Below are positions 8,118-17,270 of a stretch of DNA of 64,000 nucleotides, piece after piece (position 1 is the first letter of the stretch; each line of letters starts with the position of its first letter). The DNA is taken from contig NZ_JAALAA010000002.1 in the NCBI RefSeq assembly GCF_011045035.1, positions 62,001 through 126,000 of the forward strand. The letters run 5' to 3'. Made by a program: the position numbers and the translations under genes. The DNA is from Nocardioides turkmenicus (GTDB taxonomy: Bacteria > Actinomycetota > Actinomycetes > Propionibacteriales > Nocardioidaceae). The notes below the pieces were generated by a model. That model was not told the origin of the DNA and did not search any database. It worked only from the letters and a program-made list of their open reading frames with translations.

Positions 8118-8888
8118 TCAGACCTGGAAGTGCTCCCGCGCGAACTCGAGGGACTCGCGGAGGTCGGCGACGCGCTCGGCGCGGGTACGGGCCCGACGGG
8201 TGTTGATCTCGAGGACGATCTCGCCGTCGAACCCGGTGGCGGCGAGATGGCGCAGGAACTTGTCGGCGCCCATGTGGCCGCGCCCGGGGACGAGGTGCTC
8301 GTCCTTGGCCGAACCGGTGCCGTCGGTGAGGTGGATGTGGCGGAGCCGCGAACCGAGCCGCTCCGCCATCTCGATCACATCGTCCCCGGCGATCGCGGCG
8401 TGGGAGAGGTCGATGGTGGTGTTGGCGTACTCCTCGGTCGAGGGGTCCCAGTGGGGCAGGTACATCGGCGTCGAGCGCCGGGCCGCGCGCCACGGGTACA
8501 TGTTCTCCACCGCGAACTTCAGCCCGGTCGACCGCTCCAGGGTCGCGATCCCCTCGACGAACCCTGCCGCGTACTCGCGCTGCCAGCGGAACGGCGGATG
8601 TACGACGACCACCTCCGCCCCGACCTCGGCGGCCATCTCGGCCGACCGCTCGAGCTTCCCCCACGGCTCGAAGCCCCAGACCTGCTGGGTGAACAGCAGG
8701 GTCGGCGCATGGATCGCGACGATCGGCAGGCCGTGGTGCTCCGCGAGCTGCTTGACCGCGTGGGTCTGCTGCGAGAGCGCGTCGATGCCCACCATGATCT
8801 CCACCCCGTCGTAACCGACCTCAGCGGCGTAGGAGAAGGCGTGGGCGGTCGACTCCGGGTAGGTCGATGAGGTCGACAGCGAGATCAA
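8118..8888 (-). CDS. Sugar phosphate isomerase/epimerase-like TIM-barrel protein
   Basis: 256 residues of the AP-endonuclease-2-like TIM barrel family (hydroxypyruvate isomerase, IolE/IolI relatives). Visible elements are GYDGVEIMVG, VVVHPPFRWQ, LKFAVENMYPW, TIDLSHAAIAGDD and HIHLTDGTG, which supply His/Glu/Asp metal ligands, and the C-terminal EIVLEINTR. The start is TTG at 8888, chosen because AGGAGG lies six bases upstream and overlaps the stop of the ppx gene. The two genes therefore form an operon. The exact sugar substrate is unknown. Confidence 0.82.
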   Translation of the reverse strand: MISLSTSSTYPESTAHAFSYAAEVGYDGVEIMVGIDALSQQTHAVKQLAEHHGLPIVAIHAPTLLFTQQVWGFEPWGKLERSAEMAAEVGAEVVVVHPPFRWQREYAAGFVEGIATLERSTGLKFAVENMYPWRAARRSTPMYLPHWDPSTEEYANTTIDLSHAAIAGDDVIEMAERLGSRLRHIHLTDGTGSAKDEHLVPGRGHMGADKFLRHLAATGFDGEIVLEINTRRARTRAERVADLRESLEFAREHFQV

Positions 8889-8898
8889 TGCGGGCCTC

Positions 8899-9855
8899 CT
8901 ATTCGGACCTGCCGAAGTCGGAGCTGCCGATGAAGGACAGGTGGTCGAGGCGGTCGAGGATCAACCCCTCACGCAGCGCCCACGGACAGATCTCGAAGGA
9001 CTCCAGGTCGAAGATGTCCAGGCACGCCTCGGCGACCAGCGCACCCGGCACGATCTGATGGGCCCGCGACGCACTGACGCCGGGCAGCTCGGAGAGCTCC
9101 TCGAGCGACATCTCCAACAGCTTCGGGATCCAGCGCCGCAGCTCCACCAGCGGCAGCTCGCGGCGCACCCGCAGCCCCTCGCCGCTCGGCGCGGCGCCGC
9201 AGATGCGCGCCAGCGAGCGGAACGTCTTCGAGGTCGCCACCGCCATGTCGGGGTGTCCGCCGCGCAGTATCTTGCCCGCGTCCTCGGCGATCGAGGCGCG
9301 GATCACCCGGCGCAGCTCCCGCAGCTCCTCCTCGGCCGGCCGGTCACCGAAGTAGGTGCGCGCCAGCCGGCCCGCGCCCAGCGGCAGCGACCAGGCGACG
9401 TACGGCTGCTCGTCCAGGCCGGCCGCGATCTCCAGCGAGCCGCCGCCGATGTCGAAGACGGCGAGCCGCCCGGCGGACCACCCGAACCAGCGGCGTACGG
9501 CCAGGAACGTCAGCCGCGCCTCGTCGTCGCCGGGCAGGACCTCGATCTCGACCCCGGTCTCGGCATGTACGTGGTCGAGCACCTGCTGCGAGTTGCGGGC
9601 GTCGCGCACCGCCGAGGTGGCGAAGGCGAGCGTCTCGGAGACACCCTTCTCCTCCCCGACCCGCACCGACTCGCGGGTGAACTCGGTCAGCGCCTCGATC
9701 CCCGCCTCGGTCACGTCGCCCGACTCGTCGAGGTGCTCCGCCAGCCGCAGCGGCTGCTTGAACGAGAACGCCGGAAGCGGGGCCGCCCCGCCGTGGGCGT
9801 CGACCACGAGCAGGTGTCCCGTGTTCGATCCGATGTCGAGTACGCCCAGACGCAT
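8899..9855 (-). CDS. Ppx/GppA family phosphatase (exopolyphosphatase)
   Basis: 318 residues from the ATG at 9855; the longer upstream frame has no family similarity. The actin-like ATPase motifs are visible: [15 protein letters not shown] at the N-terminus and [14 protein letters not shown] at about residue 130. The family hydrolyses polyphosphate or pppGpp. The length fits the short actinobacterial Ppx form without the C-terminal HD domain. The TIM-barrel isomerase gene follows 10 bp downstream. The divergent 126-bp gap to the UDG-like gene holds both promoters. Confidence 0.88.
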   Translation of the reverse strand: MRLGVLDIGSNTGHLLVVDAHGGAAPLPAFSFKQPLRLAEHLDESGDVTEAGIEALTEFTRESVRVGEEKGVSETLAFATSAVRDARNSQQVLDHVHAETGVEIEVLPGDDEARLTFLAVRRWFGWSAGRLAVFDIGGGSLEIAAGLDEQPYVAWSLPLGAGRLARTYFGDRPAEEELRELRRVIRASIAEDAGKILRGGHPDMAVATSKTFRSLARICGAAPSGEGLRVRRELPLVELRRWIPKLLEMSLEELSELPGVSASRAHQIVPGALVAEACLDIFDLESFEICPWALREGLILDRLDHLSFIGSSDFGRSE

Positions 9856-9981
9856 GGGTCTACGGTAGTCCGTCCGAGCCCACGCGACCCATGTCCGGGT
9901 CGACCTCGACCGCAAAGCCTCGAGTCGACCGAACGAAGCCGAGGAAGACGACCATTGCCGTACGTCCATGATGATGGCGAC

Positions 9982-10566
9982 ATGTTGGAGCTCGACCGCA
10001 TCCGCCGGGAGATCACGGCCGACCCGAGCAACGCGTGGGCCGCCTCGGCAGGATTCGAGCCCGTCTACGTCGCCCATCCGGAAGCCCGGTGCCTGATCAT
10101 CGGTCAGGCACCGGGCATCAAGGCCCAGCAGAGCGGTATCCCGTGGAACGACGCGAGCGGGCGGCGTCTCATCGAGTGGCTCGGCGTCGACGAAGCCACC
10201 TTCCGCGATCCCACGGCGTTCGCGATCCTGCCGATGGACTTCTACTACCCCGGCAAGGGCGCGACGGGCGATCTGCCACCACGAGCCGACTTCGCCCCGG
10301 CCTGGCACCCGCGTCTGCTCGAGCTCATGCCGCAGGTCGGTCTGACGTTGCTCGTCGGCGACTACGCGCAGCGCTACTACCTCGGCGGAAAGAGCTCGCT
10401 CACTGAGCGCGTACGCAGGTTCCGCGACTATCTGCCGGAGCGGTTCCCGCTCGTCCACCCGTCACCGCTGAACTTCCGATGGCAGTCGCGCAACCCCTGG
10501 TTCGTGTCCGACGTCCTGCCCGCGCTACGGACCCGGGTCGCCGAGGCGCTCAGCGGCCGGCCGTAG
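9982..10566 (+). CDS. Uracil-DNA glycosylase superfamily protein
   Basis: 194 residues from the ATG at 9982. The upstream part of the frame is antisense to ppx and is not taken. The N-terminal active-site-like loop [18 protein letters not shown] and the C-terminal [15 protein letters not shown] match the two conserved motifs of the UDG superfamily, with [14 protein letters not shown] between them. It probably removes uracil or a related base from DNA, although this subgroup is little characterised. Its 3' end overlaps the convergent MFS gene by 17 bp. Confidence 0.8.
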   Translation: MLELDRIRREITADPSNAWAASAGFEPVYVAHPEARCLIIGQAPGIKAQQSGIPWNDASGRRLIEWLGVDEATFRDPTAFAILPMDFYYPGKGATGDLPPRADFAPAWHPRLLELMPQVGLTLLVGDYAQRYYLGGKSSLTERVRRFRDYLPERFPLVHPSPLNFRWQSRNPWFVSDVLPALRTRVAEALSGRP

Positions 10567-11809
10567 CCGTGGCGCGCTCGGAGCCGGCGGTGACGGGGGC
10601 GGCGGGCTCGCCGATCCGGGCGTTGACCAGCCCGGCGAGCACGACCACGAGCGCGGCGGCGGCCGGCAGGAGCAGCGCGGCGTCGGTGCCCCAGCGCTCG
10701 GCGATCTCGCCGGTGACCGCGGAGGCCAGCGACTGCCCGAGGATCACCGCGGAGCCGAGCATCGTCATCACGGTGGCGGACCGGCCGACCGGGCTGCGGC
10801 GGGCGCCGAGGCCGTACTGGGTGACCAGGGTCGGCCCGATGCCGAGGCCGATCACGAGCAGCGCGACCACCATCCCGGTCACCGAGGAGACGCCCGGCAG
10901 CGCGAGGGCGCCGGCGAGCATCACGCCGCCGAAGACCAGCCAGCGCGCGGTCGCGGTGAAGCCCACCGGGAAGGCGGCGACACCCAGCGCCAGCGCGGCC
11001 GAGCCGATGCCCATCGCGGCGTAGACCAGCCCCGCCTGCTCGGGTCGCCCGTGGTCGCCCATGAACGCGGTCAGCGAGGTGAGCATCGATCCGAAGAAGA
11101 GGCCGACGCCGAGGATGCCGACGACGATGACGACCACGCCCGGACGGGCGAGCTCGCGCGCCGGGCCGGCGACCGGCGTACGTCCGGCAGAGGTCTGGGC
11201 GGTCGTGGCACTCGGGTGGAGGGCGAAGGCGGAGACGAAGACCAGGGTGAGCGCCGCCGCGGCGACGACCGGCGCCCACGGGTCGATCGTCACGGCGAGG
11301 ACGCCGGCGACGACCGGACCGACGATGAAGACGATCTCATCAGCGGCGGACTCGTAGGCCATCGTCGAGTTGAGCACGCGGACGCGACGCCCGGGGACGA
11401 CGTGCGAGGAGATGATCGCCACCAGCCGCGACCGCGACAGCGGCGCGATCTGCGGGGCGGTCGCGCCGACGAGGAACGCCACGGCCAGCACTGCCGCGTC
11501 CGGCAGCGGGCTGTAGACGACCCAGGCCATCGCGCCGAGCGCCGCGCTGCTCGCGACGCTGATCGCCAGCAGCACCCGGCGCTGGCCGAACCGGTCGACG
11601 GCGGCACCGAGGATCGGCCCGCACACCGCGGCGCCGATGCCGACCATCGCCGAGTTCAGGCCGCCGAGCGCCAGCGAGCCACGACCCGCGACGACGAGCG
11701 TCAGCACCCCGACGACCATCATCGCGTACGGCAGCCGCGCGACCAGCGCGAGCGGGAAGTACGTCCCTCCGACGGCGCGCACCAGACTCTGCTCGCGCTG
11801 CTCTGACAT
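10550..11809 (-). CDS. MFS transporter
   Basis: 419 residues with about twelve hydrophobic segments and the loop motif DRFGQRRVLLA. A 12-TM exporter of the major facilitator superfamily is likely; there is no clear substrate signature. The C-terminus is a Glu/Ala-rich cytoplasmic tail ([11 protein letters not shown]). Its 3' end overlaps the UDG-like gene by 17 bp on the other strand. The 162-bp gap between its start and the next gene upstream probably contains its promoter. Confidence 0.83.
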   Translation of the reverse strand: MSEQREQSLVRAVGGTYFPLALVARLPYAMMVVGVLTLVVAGRGSLALGGLNSAMVGIGAAVCGPILGAAVDRFGQRRVLLAISVASSAALGAMAWVVYSPLPDAAVLAVAFLVGATAPQIAPLSRSRLVAIISSHVVPGRRVRVLNSTMAYESAADEIVFIVGPVVAGVLAVTIDPWAPVVAAAALTLVFVSAFALHPSATTAQTSAGRTPVAGPARELARPGVVVIVVGILGVGLFFGSMLTSLTAFMGDHGRPEQAGLVYAAMGIGSAALALGVAAFPVGFTATARWLVFGGVMLAGALALPGVSSVTGMVVALLVIGLGIGPTLVTQYGLGARRSPVGRSATVMTMLGSAVILGQSLASAVTGEIAERWGTDAALLLPAAAALVVVLAGLVNARIGEPAAPVTAGSERATATAGR

Positions 11810-11971
11810 CTCTTCGAACCTCCCGCTGCGAACCGCGGCTCTGTGCCGCCTTGGTCCGCTGGCGGGGCCAGCGCGAGGTGATACACACGATGGAAACGGA
11901 GCGGTCGCTCCGCACCTACAAGGATACGCCGCTCGCCCCGCCCCTCCGGAATCGCCGCGGAGTCGTCTTGG

Positions 11972-12403
11972 TCACGGTTCCAGGTCGACCACACCCCTGC
12001 CGCTGAGGATGTCGAACGGCACCGAGACCTGGTCGTGGACGATCCGCCAGGCGCCATCGATCCGGCACAGGCCGTAGGTGACCCGCACCCACATCCCGGA
12101 CGTGGTGACTCCGTTCTTCGTGGTGCCGCTGAGCCGGCCGAAGGCATGCCCGAACGCCACGTCGTCACCAATCCTCAGCGTCAGCTCCCGGAGCTCGTAG
12201 TCGACCGTCTCGAAGACCTCGAAGACCCTCGCCCAGTTGGCCAGCTTCGCGTCGATCCCCACGTGCTGGAGCGGCGGTTCGACGTCGAACGACACCACAT
12301 CGGGCGAGTACGCCTCCCGGACTGCGTCGAGGTCCTTGGCCCGCAGACCGTCGATGACCTTCTCGATCTGGCCGCGGATCACGGCCTCCTCGTGCGCGTT
12401 CAC
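11972..12403 (-). CDS. SnoaL-like / NTF2-fold protein
   Basis: 143 residues with a GTG start overlapping the preceding FMN-reductase stop as GTGA. The helical N-terminus (IEKVIDGLRAKDLDAVREAY), SPDVVSFDVEPPL, WVRVTYGLCRIDGAWRIVHDQVSVPFD and the overall length are typical of the SnoaL/ketosteroid-isomerase-like fold often linked to small-molecule chemistry. Its function is unknown. It shares an operon with the broken FMN reductase and faces an ECF41 sigma factor that itself carries a C-terminal SnoaL-like domain. Confidence 0.78.
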   Translation of the reverse strand: MNAHEEAVIRGQIEKVIDGLRAKDLDAVREAYSPDVVSFDVEPPLQHVGIDAKLANWARVFEVFETVDYELRELTLRIGDDVAFGHAFGRLSGTTKNGVTTSGMWVRVTYGLCRIDGAWRIVHDQVSVPFDILSGRGVVDLEP

Positions 12404-12990
12404 GACCGAGCCGCCTCGGCGCCGACCAGGCTGCGCTCACGCAGCGGGGCGAGCGCGGTGCTCCAGGCGACGACCTGGTCCAGCGTGGTGGCCAGGGTGG
12501 CGGCGTGCCGGTCGCCGGGCGCGAAGGTGGTGTTGTTCTCGAAGTCGGTGAAGAGCGAGAGCTCCACCGGGCGGCTCACATCGGCCATACCCAGCGCTCC
12601 GCAGACCGTGCGCAGCTGGGCGACCGCCCGCGCGCCGCCACTGACTCCGTACGAGACGAACCCGACCGCCTTGTTCGTTCACTCCGCGCAGGCGTGGTCG
12701 ATGGCGTTCTTCAGGACGCCGGGCATGCCGCCGTTGTACTCCGGCGTCACGATCACGAAGCCGTCGAACGGGGCGATCCGCGCGGTCCAGTCGCGGGTGT
12801 GCTGGTTCACCGAGGGCCCGAACATCGGCGGCACGGGCTCGTCCAGGTGCGGAAGCGGGTGGTCGGCCAGGTCGATGAGGTCGAAGGTCGCGTCGTCGCG
12901 GCGCGAGGCCTGATCGTGGACCCAGCGGGCGACCTGCGGGCCGACACGATTGGGGCGGGTGCTGCCGAGGATGATGCCGATGCTGATCAC
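12400..12990 (-). pseudogene. NADPH-dependent FMN reductase, interrupted by an in-frame UGA
   Basis: Reading from the ATG at 12990, the flavodoxin-like reductase sequence is clear: IGIILGSTRPNRVGPQVARW, then VTPEYNGGMPGVLKNAIDHA. A TGA at 12681-12679 then follows CAE. Past it the same frame continues uninterrupted with TNKAVGFVSYGVSGGARAVA and a normal C-terminus, ending at 12400. Homologues usually have EW.NK at this point, so one TGG-to-TGA change explains the break. The protein would be about 196 residues. A sequencing error is possible. There is no sign of a selenoprotein. Confidence 0.85.
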
Positions 12991-13128
12991 GTACGTCTCC
13001 TTGTCGGTGTTTCGGGCGGGTGTGCTGCCCCTCCGACGACGCAGTCGGCCGAAGTGTCAGGCCGGTCTCACAGATCGGGTCGCTGTTTCGTCGGACCGGA
13101 TGTAGACATGCAGACCGAAGGAGCCGCC

Positions 13129-14019
13129 ATGACCGACCCGCACCTCGCCGAGGTGATCGCTGAGCGCCGCCAGCTGATCAACCTCGCCTACCGACTGCTC
13201 GGCTCGCTCGCCGAGGCCGAGGACGTGGCGCAGGAGACCTACACCCGCTGGTACGCCCTGACGGAGCAGCAGCGGGAGGCGATCGAGTCCCCCGGCGCCT
13301 GGATGACGACGGTCGCGAGCCGGATCTGCCTCGATCTGCTCGGTTCCGCACGGGCCCGGCGGGAGCAGTACGTCGGGGACTGGATCCCGGAGCCGCTGCC
13401 CGGCGGCTGGCTCGACGGCACCGGGTCCGCTCCGACCGATCCCGCCGACCGGGTCACCCTCGACGAGTCGATCAGCATGGCGTTCCTGGTGGTGCTGGAC
13501 TCGATGACCCCTACCGAGCGGGTCTCCTTCGTGCTTCACGACGTCTTCCGCTACACCTTCCCCGAGATCGCCGAGATCGTCGGACGCACCCCGGCCGCCT
13601 GCCGCCAGCTCGCCTCCAACGCGCGCCGACGTCTCGACACCGAACGCGACCGTTCGACGACCGAGCGCGCCGATGTCGTCCGCAGCTTCAAGCAGGCGTG
13701 GGAGTCGCAGGACATCGAGGCCCTCGTCGGCCTGCTCGACCCGCAGGCGGTGGCCACCGCCGACAGCGGCGGCCTCGCCCTCGCCTTCCTCGAGCCGATC
13801 AGCGGCGCCGAGCAGATCGCGGGCGCCTGGATGGAGATCGCCACCCGCGGCATGGCGGTGACGCTCCACGAGTGCCTCGTCAACGGCCAGCCCGGCCTCG
13901 TCGGCCGGCTCGACGGCGCCACGGTCTCCGTCTACGCCTTCGACGTCGCCGACGGCCGCATCACCCGCATCTGGGTCGTACGCAACCCCGAGAAGCTGCG
14001 TCCGTGGAGCGTCGGGTGA
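13129..14019 (+). CDS. ECF41-type sigma factor with C-terminal SnoaL-like domain (SigJ-like)
   Basis: 296 residues from the ATG at 13129, with GAAGGAG seven bases upstream; ATG 13108 is less likely. Region 2 is INLAYRLLGSLAEAEDVAQE (residues 17-36). Region 4 is about residues 125-170 (LTP-like MTPTERVSFVLHDVFRYTF, then TPAACRQLASNARRRL). Between them lies the WIPEPL signature, and the C-terminus ends in RITRIWVVRNPEKLRPW. Both are hallmarks of ECF41 factors, whose C-terminal NTF2-like domain modulates activity. ECF41 factors normally control a neighbouring oxidoreductase/epimerase-type gene. Here the divergent neighbours are the broken FMN reductase and a SnoaL protein. Confidence 0.88.
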   Translation: MTDPHLAEVIAERRQLINLAYRLLGSLAEAEDVAQETYTRWYALTEQQREAIESPGAWMTTVASRICLDLLGSARARREQYVGDWIPEPLPGGWLDGTGSAPTDPADRVTLDESISMAFLVVLDSMTPTERVSFVLHDVFRYTFPEIAEIVGRTPAACRQLASNARRRLDTERDRSTTERADVVRSFKQAWESQDIEALVGLLDPQAVATADSGGLALAFLEPISGAEQIAGAWMEIATRGMAVTLHECLVNGQPGLVGRLDGATVSVYAFDVADGRITRIWVVRNPEKLRPWSVG

Positions 14020-14055
14020 AGCCTCCGACGCCGACGGACCCCGTAGGCTTGCGAG

Positions 14056-14817
14056 GTGCCTGAGGTACCCCTGGATTTCCCGCGTGCGTGGGTGGAGTTC
14101 GTCAACCCCGACGACCCCGACGAGCGGATGCGATGCGACCTGACCTGGTTGACGTCGGCCTACTCCTGCATCTTCGGCAACGGCTGCCCGGGGATGTTCG
14201 AGAGCTCACCGGACGTGGGCTGCTGCACGCTGGGTGCCCACTTCGCGGACGAGGAGGACGAGGCGCGGACGGCGGGCTTCGTCGCCGAGCTGACCCCCGA
14301 GATCTGGGAGCAGCACCCGGGCCGCGCGGTGGAGACCGACGACTGGGTCGAGCTCGACGACGACGGCGAGCGGAAGACCCGCGTGACCGAGTTCCGCGGG
14401 CAGGAGTCGTGCGTGCTGGCCAACCGGCCGGACTTCCCCGGCGGGGCGGGCTGCGCACTGCACATCCTGGCCGCTGCCGAGGGCCGGGAGCACTTCGAGA
14501 CGAAGCCCGACGTGTGCTGGCAGCTGCCGATCCGGCGTACGTTCCGCGACGTCGAGCTGACCGACGGGACGGCCTACACCGAGGTGACGATCACCGAGTA
14601 CGACCGGCGCGGCTGGGGCCCGGGCGGCCACGACCTCGACTGGTACTGCTCCGGCAACACCGAGGCCCACGTCGCCGTCGAGCCCGTCTACATCACCAAC
14701 CAGGCCGAGCTGACCGAGCTGATGGGCAAGGCCGCGTACGCCGAGCTCGTCCGTCACTGCGAGGCGCACGTCCGGTCGCGTTCCGCGCTGGCGCTCCATC
14801 CTGCCAGCCCGCGCTGA
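14056..14817 (+). CDS. Conserved cysteine-rich hypothetical protein
   Basis: 253 residues, GTG start 36 bp after the sigma factor gene. I do not recognise a characterised family. It has eleven cysteines, several in a metal-site-like N-terminal cluster: C27, C38, C44, C56 and C57 within [20 protein letters not shown] and [11 protein letters not shown]. Others lie in [37 protein letters not shown] and RHCEAH. There is no signal peptide. The spacing recalls zinc- or iron-sulfur-binding DUF3109/YkgJ-like proteins, but this is weak. Confidence 0.7.
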   Translation: MPEVPLDFPRAWVEFVNPDDPDERMRCDLTWLTSAYSCIFGNGCPGMFESSPDVGCCTLGAHFADEEDEARTAGFVAELTPEIWEQHPGRAVETDDWVELDDDGERKTRVTEFRGQESCVLANRPDFPGGAGCALHILAAAEGREHFETKPDVCWQLPIRRTFRDVELTDGTAYTEVTITEYDRRGWGPGGHDLDWYCSGNTEAHVAVEPVYITNQAELTELMGKAAYAELVRHCEAHVRSRSALALHPASPR

Positions 14818-14895
14818 ACCCCCGGGTGTATCTCGACATCAAGAGATAGCGACCCTGGATTGGTCTCTCTCTCAGGGAGAGTTCAGAATCGTTAC

Positions 14896-15552
14896 ATGCG
14901 CCTGGACCATGTTTCGTACGCTGCAGGACCCGATGGCTTGGTACAGACCGCCAAGCAGCTCGGTGAGCTGCTCGGCCAGGAGTTCGTCGACGGCGGGGTC
15001 CACCCCCGCTTCGGCACCCGCAACTACATCCTCCCGATGCGCGGCGGCCTCTACCTCGAGGTCGTCGAGGCGCTCGAGCACCCGGCCAGCGACAAGGCCC
15101 CGTTCGGGCAGGCCGTCAAGGCCCGCTCCGCCCTGGGCGGCGGCTGGATCGGCTTCGTGATCGGCGTCGACGACATGGCCCCGATCGAGGAGCGGCTCGG
15201 CCGCAAGGCGGTCCCGGGCAACCGACACCTCCCCGACGGCCGCGAGCTCCACTGGCAGCAGATCGGCATCAACGGCCTGATCGCCGACCCGCAGCTGCCC
15301 TACTTCATCAAGTGGGAGACCCCCGAGCTCCACCCCGGCAATGCCGGCTCCGACATCACGCTCACCTGCCTGGAGATCTCCGGCGACCCCGACCGGGTCA
15401 AGGACTACCTGGGCGACGAACTCAAGGAGCGCGTCGACCCCTGGACCGGCAAGCCGGCCGAGAACGTCAACATCGAGTGGGTCGCCGAGCACGGCACCCC
15501 GGGTCTCCTGGCCGCGCAGTTCGTGACCCCGCGCGGCGAGGTCCGGATCTGA
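14896..15552 (+). CDS. Glyoxalase-like (VOC superfamily) domain protein
   Basis: 218 residues starting at MRLDHVSYAAGPDGL (ATG 14896). An in-frame GTG at 14860 would add twelve residues. The N-terminal half has the vicinal-oxygen-chelate pattern (LDHVSYA, FGTRNYILPMRGGLYLEVVE), as in the Glyoxalase_3 family. The C-terminal half (DITLTCLEISGDPDRVKDYL) looks like a second, divergent module. The reaction is unknown. Its stop overlaps the downstream methyltransferase start as CTGA. Confidence 0.78.
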   Translation: MRLDHVSYAAGPDGLVQTAKQLGELLGQEFVDGGVHPRFGTRNYILPMRGGLYLEVVEALEHPASDKAPFGQAVKARSALGGGWIGFVIGVDDMAPIEERLGRKAVPGNRHLPDGRELHWQQIGINGLIADPQLPYFIKWETPELHPGNAGSDITLTCLEISGDPDRVKDYLGDELKERVDPWTGKPAENVNIEWVAEHGTPGLLAAQFVTPRGEVRI

Positions 15553-16262
15553 CCAGGCTCGACCTGCCGGGAGCGACGGGAGCGATCCCGTCGCCCAACA
15601 TCTGGAACCACACCGCGACGTACGAGATCGAGAACCGTGCGCTCGACCCGCACGGCCGGCTCTGGGCCGCCATGGACGAGGTCGCTCCGTGGGCCGGGCG
15701 CGACGTCCTCGACCTCGGCTGCGGCACCGGGTTCTACCTGCCGCGGTTCGCCGAGGAAGCGCGCACCGTCACCGGTATCGAGCCCCATCCGGACCTCGTG
15801 ACGCTGGCCCGGCGGCGCACCAGGCGGCTGCCGAACGTCTCCGTCCACAACGGCGTCGCGCAGCGGCTGCCGCTCCCGCCGGCGTCGGTCGACGTCATGC
15901 ACGCCCGCTGGGCCTACTTCTTCGGCCCCGGCTCCGAGCCGGGGCTCGGCGAGCTCGACCGGGTGATGCGCCGCGGCGGCGTGGCGATGGTGATCGACAA
16001 CGACGGCTCGCGCTCGACGTTCGGCGGCTGGTTCCGCCGCGGCTATCCGAAGGTCCCGCCTCCCGACGAGCAGGAGCGGTTCTGGTCGATGCACGGCTGG
16101 ACCCGCGTGCCCGTCGACATGGACTGGTCCTTCGGCTCGCGGGCCGACCTGGAGGCGGTCGTACGCATCGAGTTCGACCCCGCGACCGCGGCCGCGATCC
16201 TCGACGAGCACCAGGGGACGTACGTCGACTACGCCGTCAACCTCTGGTGGAAGCGCTTCTGA
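15549..16262 (+). CDS. Class I SAM-dependent methyltransferase (probable CTG start)
   Basis: About 237 residues. Motif I is VLDLGCGTGFYLPRFAEEA; RLPLPPASVDVMHARWAYFF and ELDRVMRRGGVAMVIDND follow as motifs II-III. Conserved-looking sequence (IWNHTATYEIENRALDPHGR) lies upstream of the first in-frame ATG at 15672. No ATG, GTG or TTG is available in frame between there and the VOC stop. The best start is a CTG at 15549 overlapping that stop as CTGA. The substrate is unknown. Copy B of the 71-bp palindrome lies 28 bp after its stop. Confidence 0.8.
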   Translation: MTRLDLPGATGAIPSPNIWNHTATYEIENRALDPHGRLWAAMDEVAPWAGRDVLDLGCGTGFYLPRFAEEARTVTGIEPHPDLVTLARRRTRRLPNVSVHNGVAQRLPLPPASVDVMHARWAYFFGPGSEPGLGELDRVMRRGGVAMVIDNDGSRSTFGGWFRRGYPKVPPPDEQERFWSMHGWTRVPVDMDWSFGSRADLEAVVRIEFDPATAAAILDEHQGTYVDYAVNLWWKRF

Positions 16263-16289
16263 CCTCGCCCTTGCGCGCGCGACGGCGCC

Positions 16290-16360
16290 TGTAACACGTC
16301 GTTCGTAGCACTATCCGGTCGTTCTGATAGGGCGGGTAGCACCACGAACGACGTGTTACA
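16290..16360. repeat. Palindromic element, copy B
   Basis: 71 bp with perfect 17-bp arms (TGTAACACGTCGTTCGT and its complement) around a core containing ACTATCCGGTCGTTC and GATAGGGCG. It matches the complement of copy A at 1024-1098, differing at about seven positions, all in the core or next to the arms. It lies between the methyltransferase stop and the convergent LysR gene, where it would also form a strong hairpin. A GCC flanks both sides and could be a short target duplication. Confidence 0.85.
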
Positions 16361-16393
16361 GCCGGCGCTCGCGCCCAGACGTACGCCCAACCG

Positions 16394-17242
16394 TCAGAGG
16401 CGGGTCGCGGTCTGGACCAGGGCGGCCAGGGCGAGCGAACGGCTGTGCTGCGGCCAGGCGATGACCGTGGTGACCTCCGGGGCGTCCGAGACCGGGACGG
16501 TGGCGATGCCGTGATGCTGCTCGGCGCGGGCGGACTCGGGGAGGAGCGCGTACGCCCGGCCGAGCCCGATCAGCTGATAGAGCTGGGCCGAGTCGCGGAC
16601 CTCCGGTCCGCGGCCGTCGGAGAAGGTGCCGCCTTCGCCCGACGGCCAGCGCATCGGCGGGAGGCCCGGGATGCCGTCGAGGTCGGCCAGGGTCAGCTCT
16701 GAGCGCGTCGCCCAGGGGTGGCCGGACGGCAGTACCGCGACCTGCCCTTCGGTGAGCAGCTCTTCGGAGTCGAGTCCGTCGACGGAGTCGAACGGAAGGT
16801 GCAGCAGCGCGACGTCCGCCCGGCCGTCGCGGAGCCGCGGCCCCTGCTCACCGATGCCGCACAGGTCGACCTCGACCTTCACCGACCCCGGCTCGGCGGC
16901 GTAGGCGTCGAGGAGCTTGGTCAGCAGCTCGGTGGCCGCCCCGGCCTTGGAGACCAGGACCAGCCCCGGATCGGCACCGTCGCCGGTGGCGCGGCGCGTG
17001 CGGCGCTCGGCGGCGTCGATCGCGTCGAGGGCGGCGCGGGCCTCGGCGAGGAGCACCCGGCCGGCGTCGGTCAGGGTGACGCCGCGGCTGTTGCGCTCGA
17101 GCAGCGGGCCGCCCAGGCGTCGCTCGAGCCGGCTGATCGCGCGCGACAGCGGCGGCTGGGCGATCCCGAGGCGAGCGGCGGCACGACTGAAGTGAAGATC
17201 CTCGGCGACCGCGACGAAGTAGCGAAGCTCCCGGGTCTCCAT
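16394..17242 (-). CDS. LysR family transcriptional regulator
   Basis: 282 residues from the ATG at 17242. The frame extends further upstream, but METRELRYFVAVAEDLHFSR is the typical LysR start. The winged helix-turn-helix covers residues 1-60 (AAARLGIAQPPLSRAISRLE), followed by a linker helix and a periplasmic-binding-like effector domain. It is transcribed divergently from an SDR gene across 100 bp containing an exact T-N11-A LysR box, so it probably controls that gene and itself. The effector is unknown. Confidence 0.88.
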   Translation of the reverse strand: METRELRYFVAVAEDLHFSRAAARLGIAQPPLSRAISRLERRLGGPLLERNSRGVTLTDAGRVLLAEARAALDAIDAAERRTRRATGDGADPGLVLVSKAGAATELLTKLLDAYAAEPGSVKVEVDLCGIGEQGPRLRDGRADVALLHLPFDSVDGLDSEELLTEGQVAVLPSGHPWATRSELTLADLDGIPGLPPMRWPSGEGGTFSDGRGPEVRDSAQLYQLIGLGRAYALLPESARAEQHHGIATVPVSDAPEVTTVIAWPQHSRSLALAALVQTATRL

Positions 17243-17270
17243 GGCCTCGACCCTACTCCGACCTGCGAAC

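Noticed and set aside
12679..12681. UGA in the FMN reductase as selenocysteine
   Set aside because: The expected residue is Trp, not Cys. I see no SECIS-like hairpin or selenoprotein genes.
13055..13092. ECF41-type promoter (TGTCA ... CGTC) before the sigma factor gene
   Set aside because: TGTCAG and CGTC are present but 28 bp apart, too far for a -35/-10 pair, so I did not call it.
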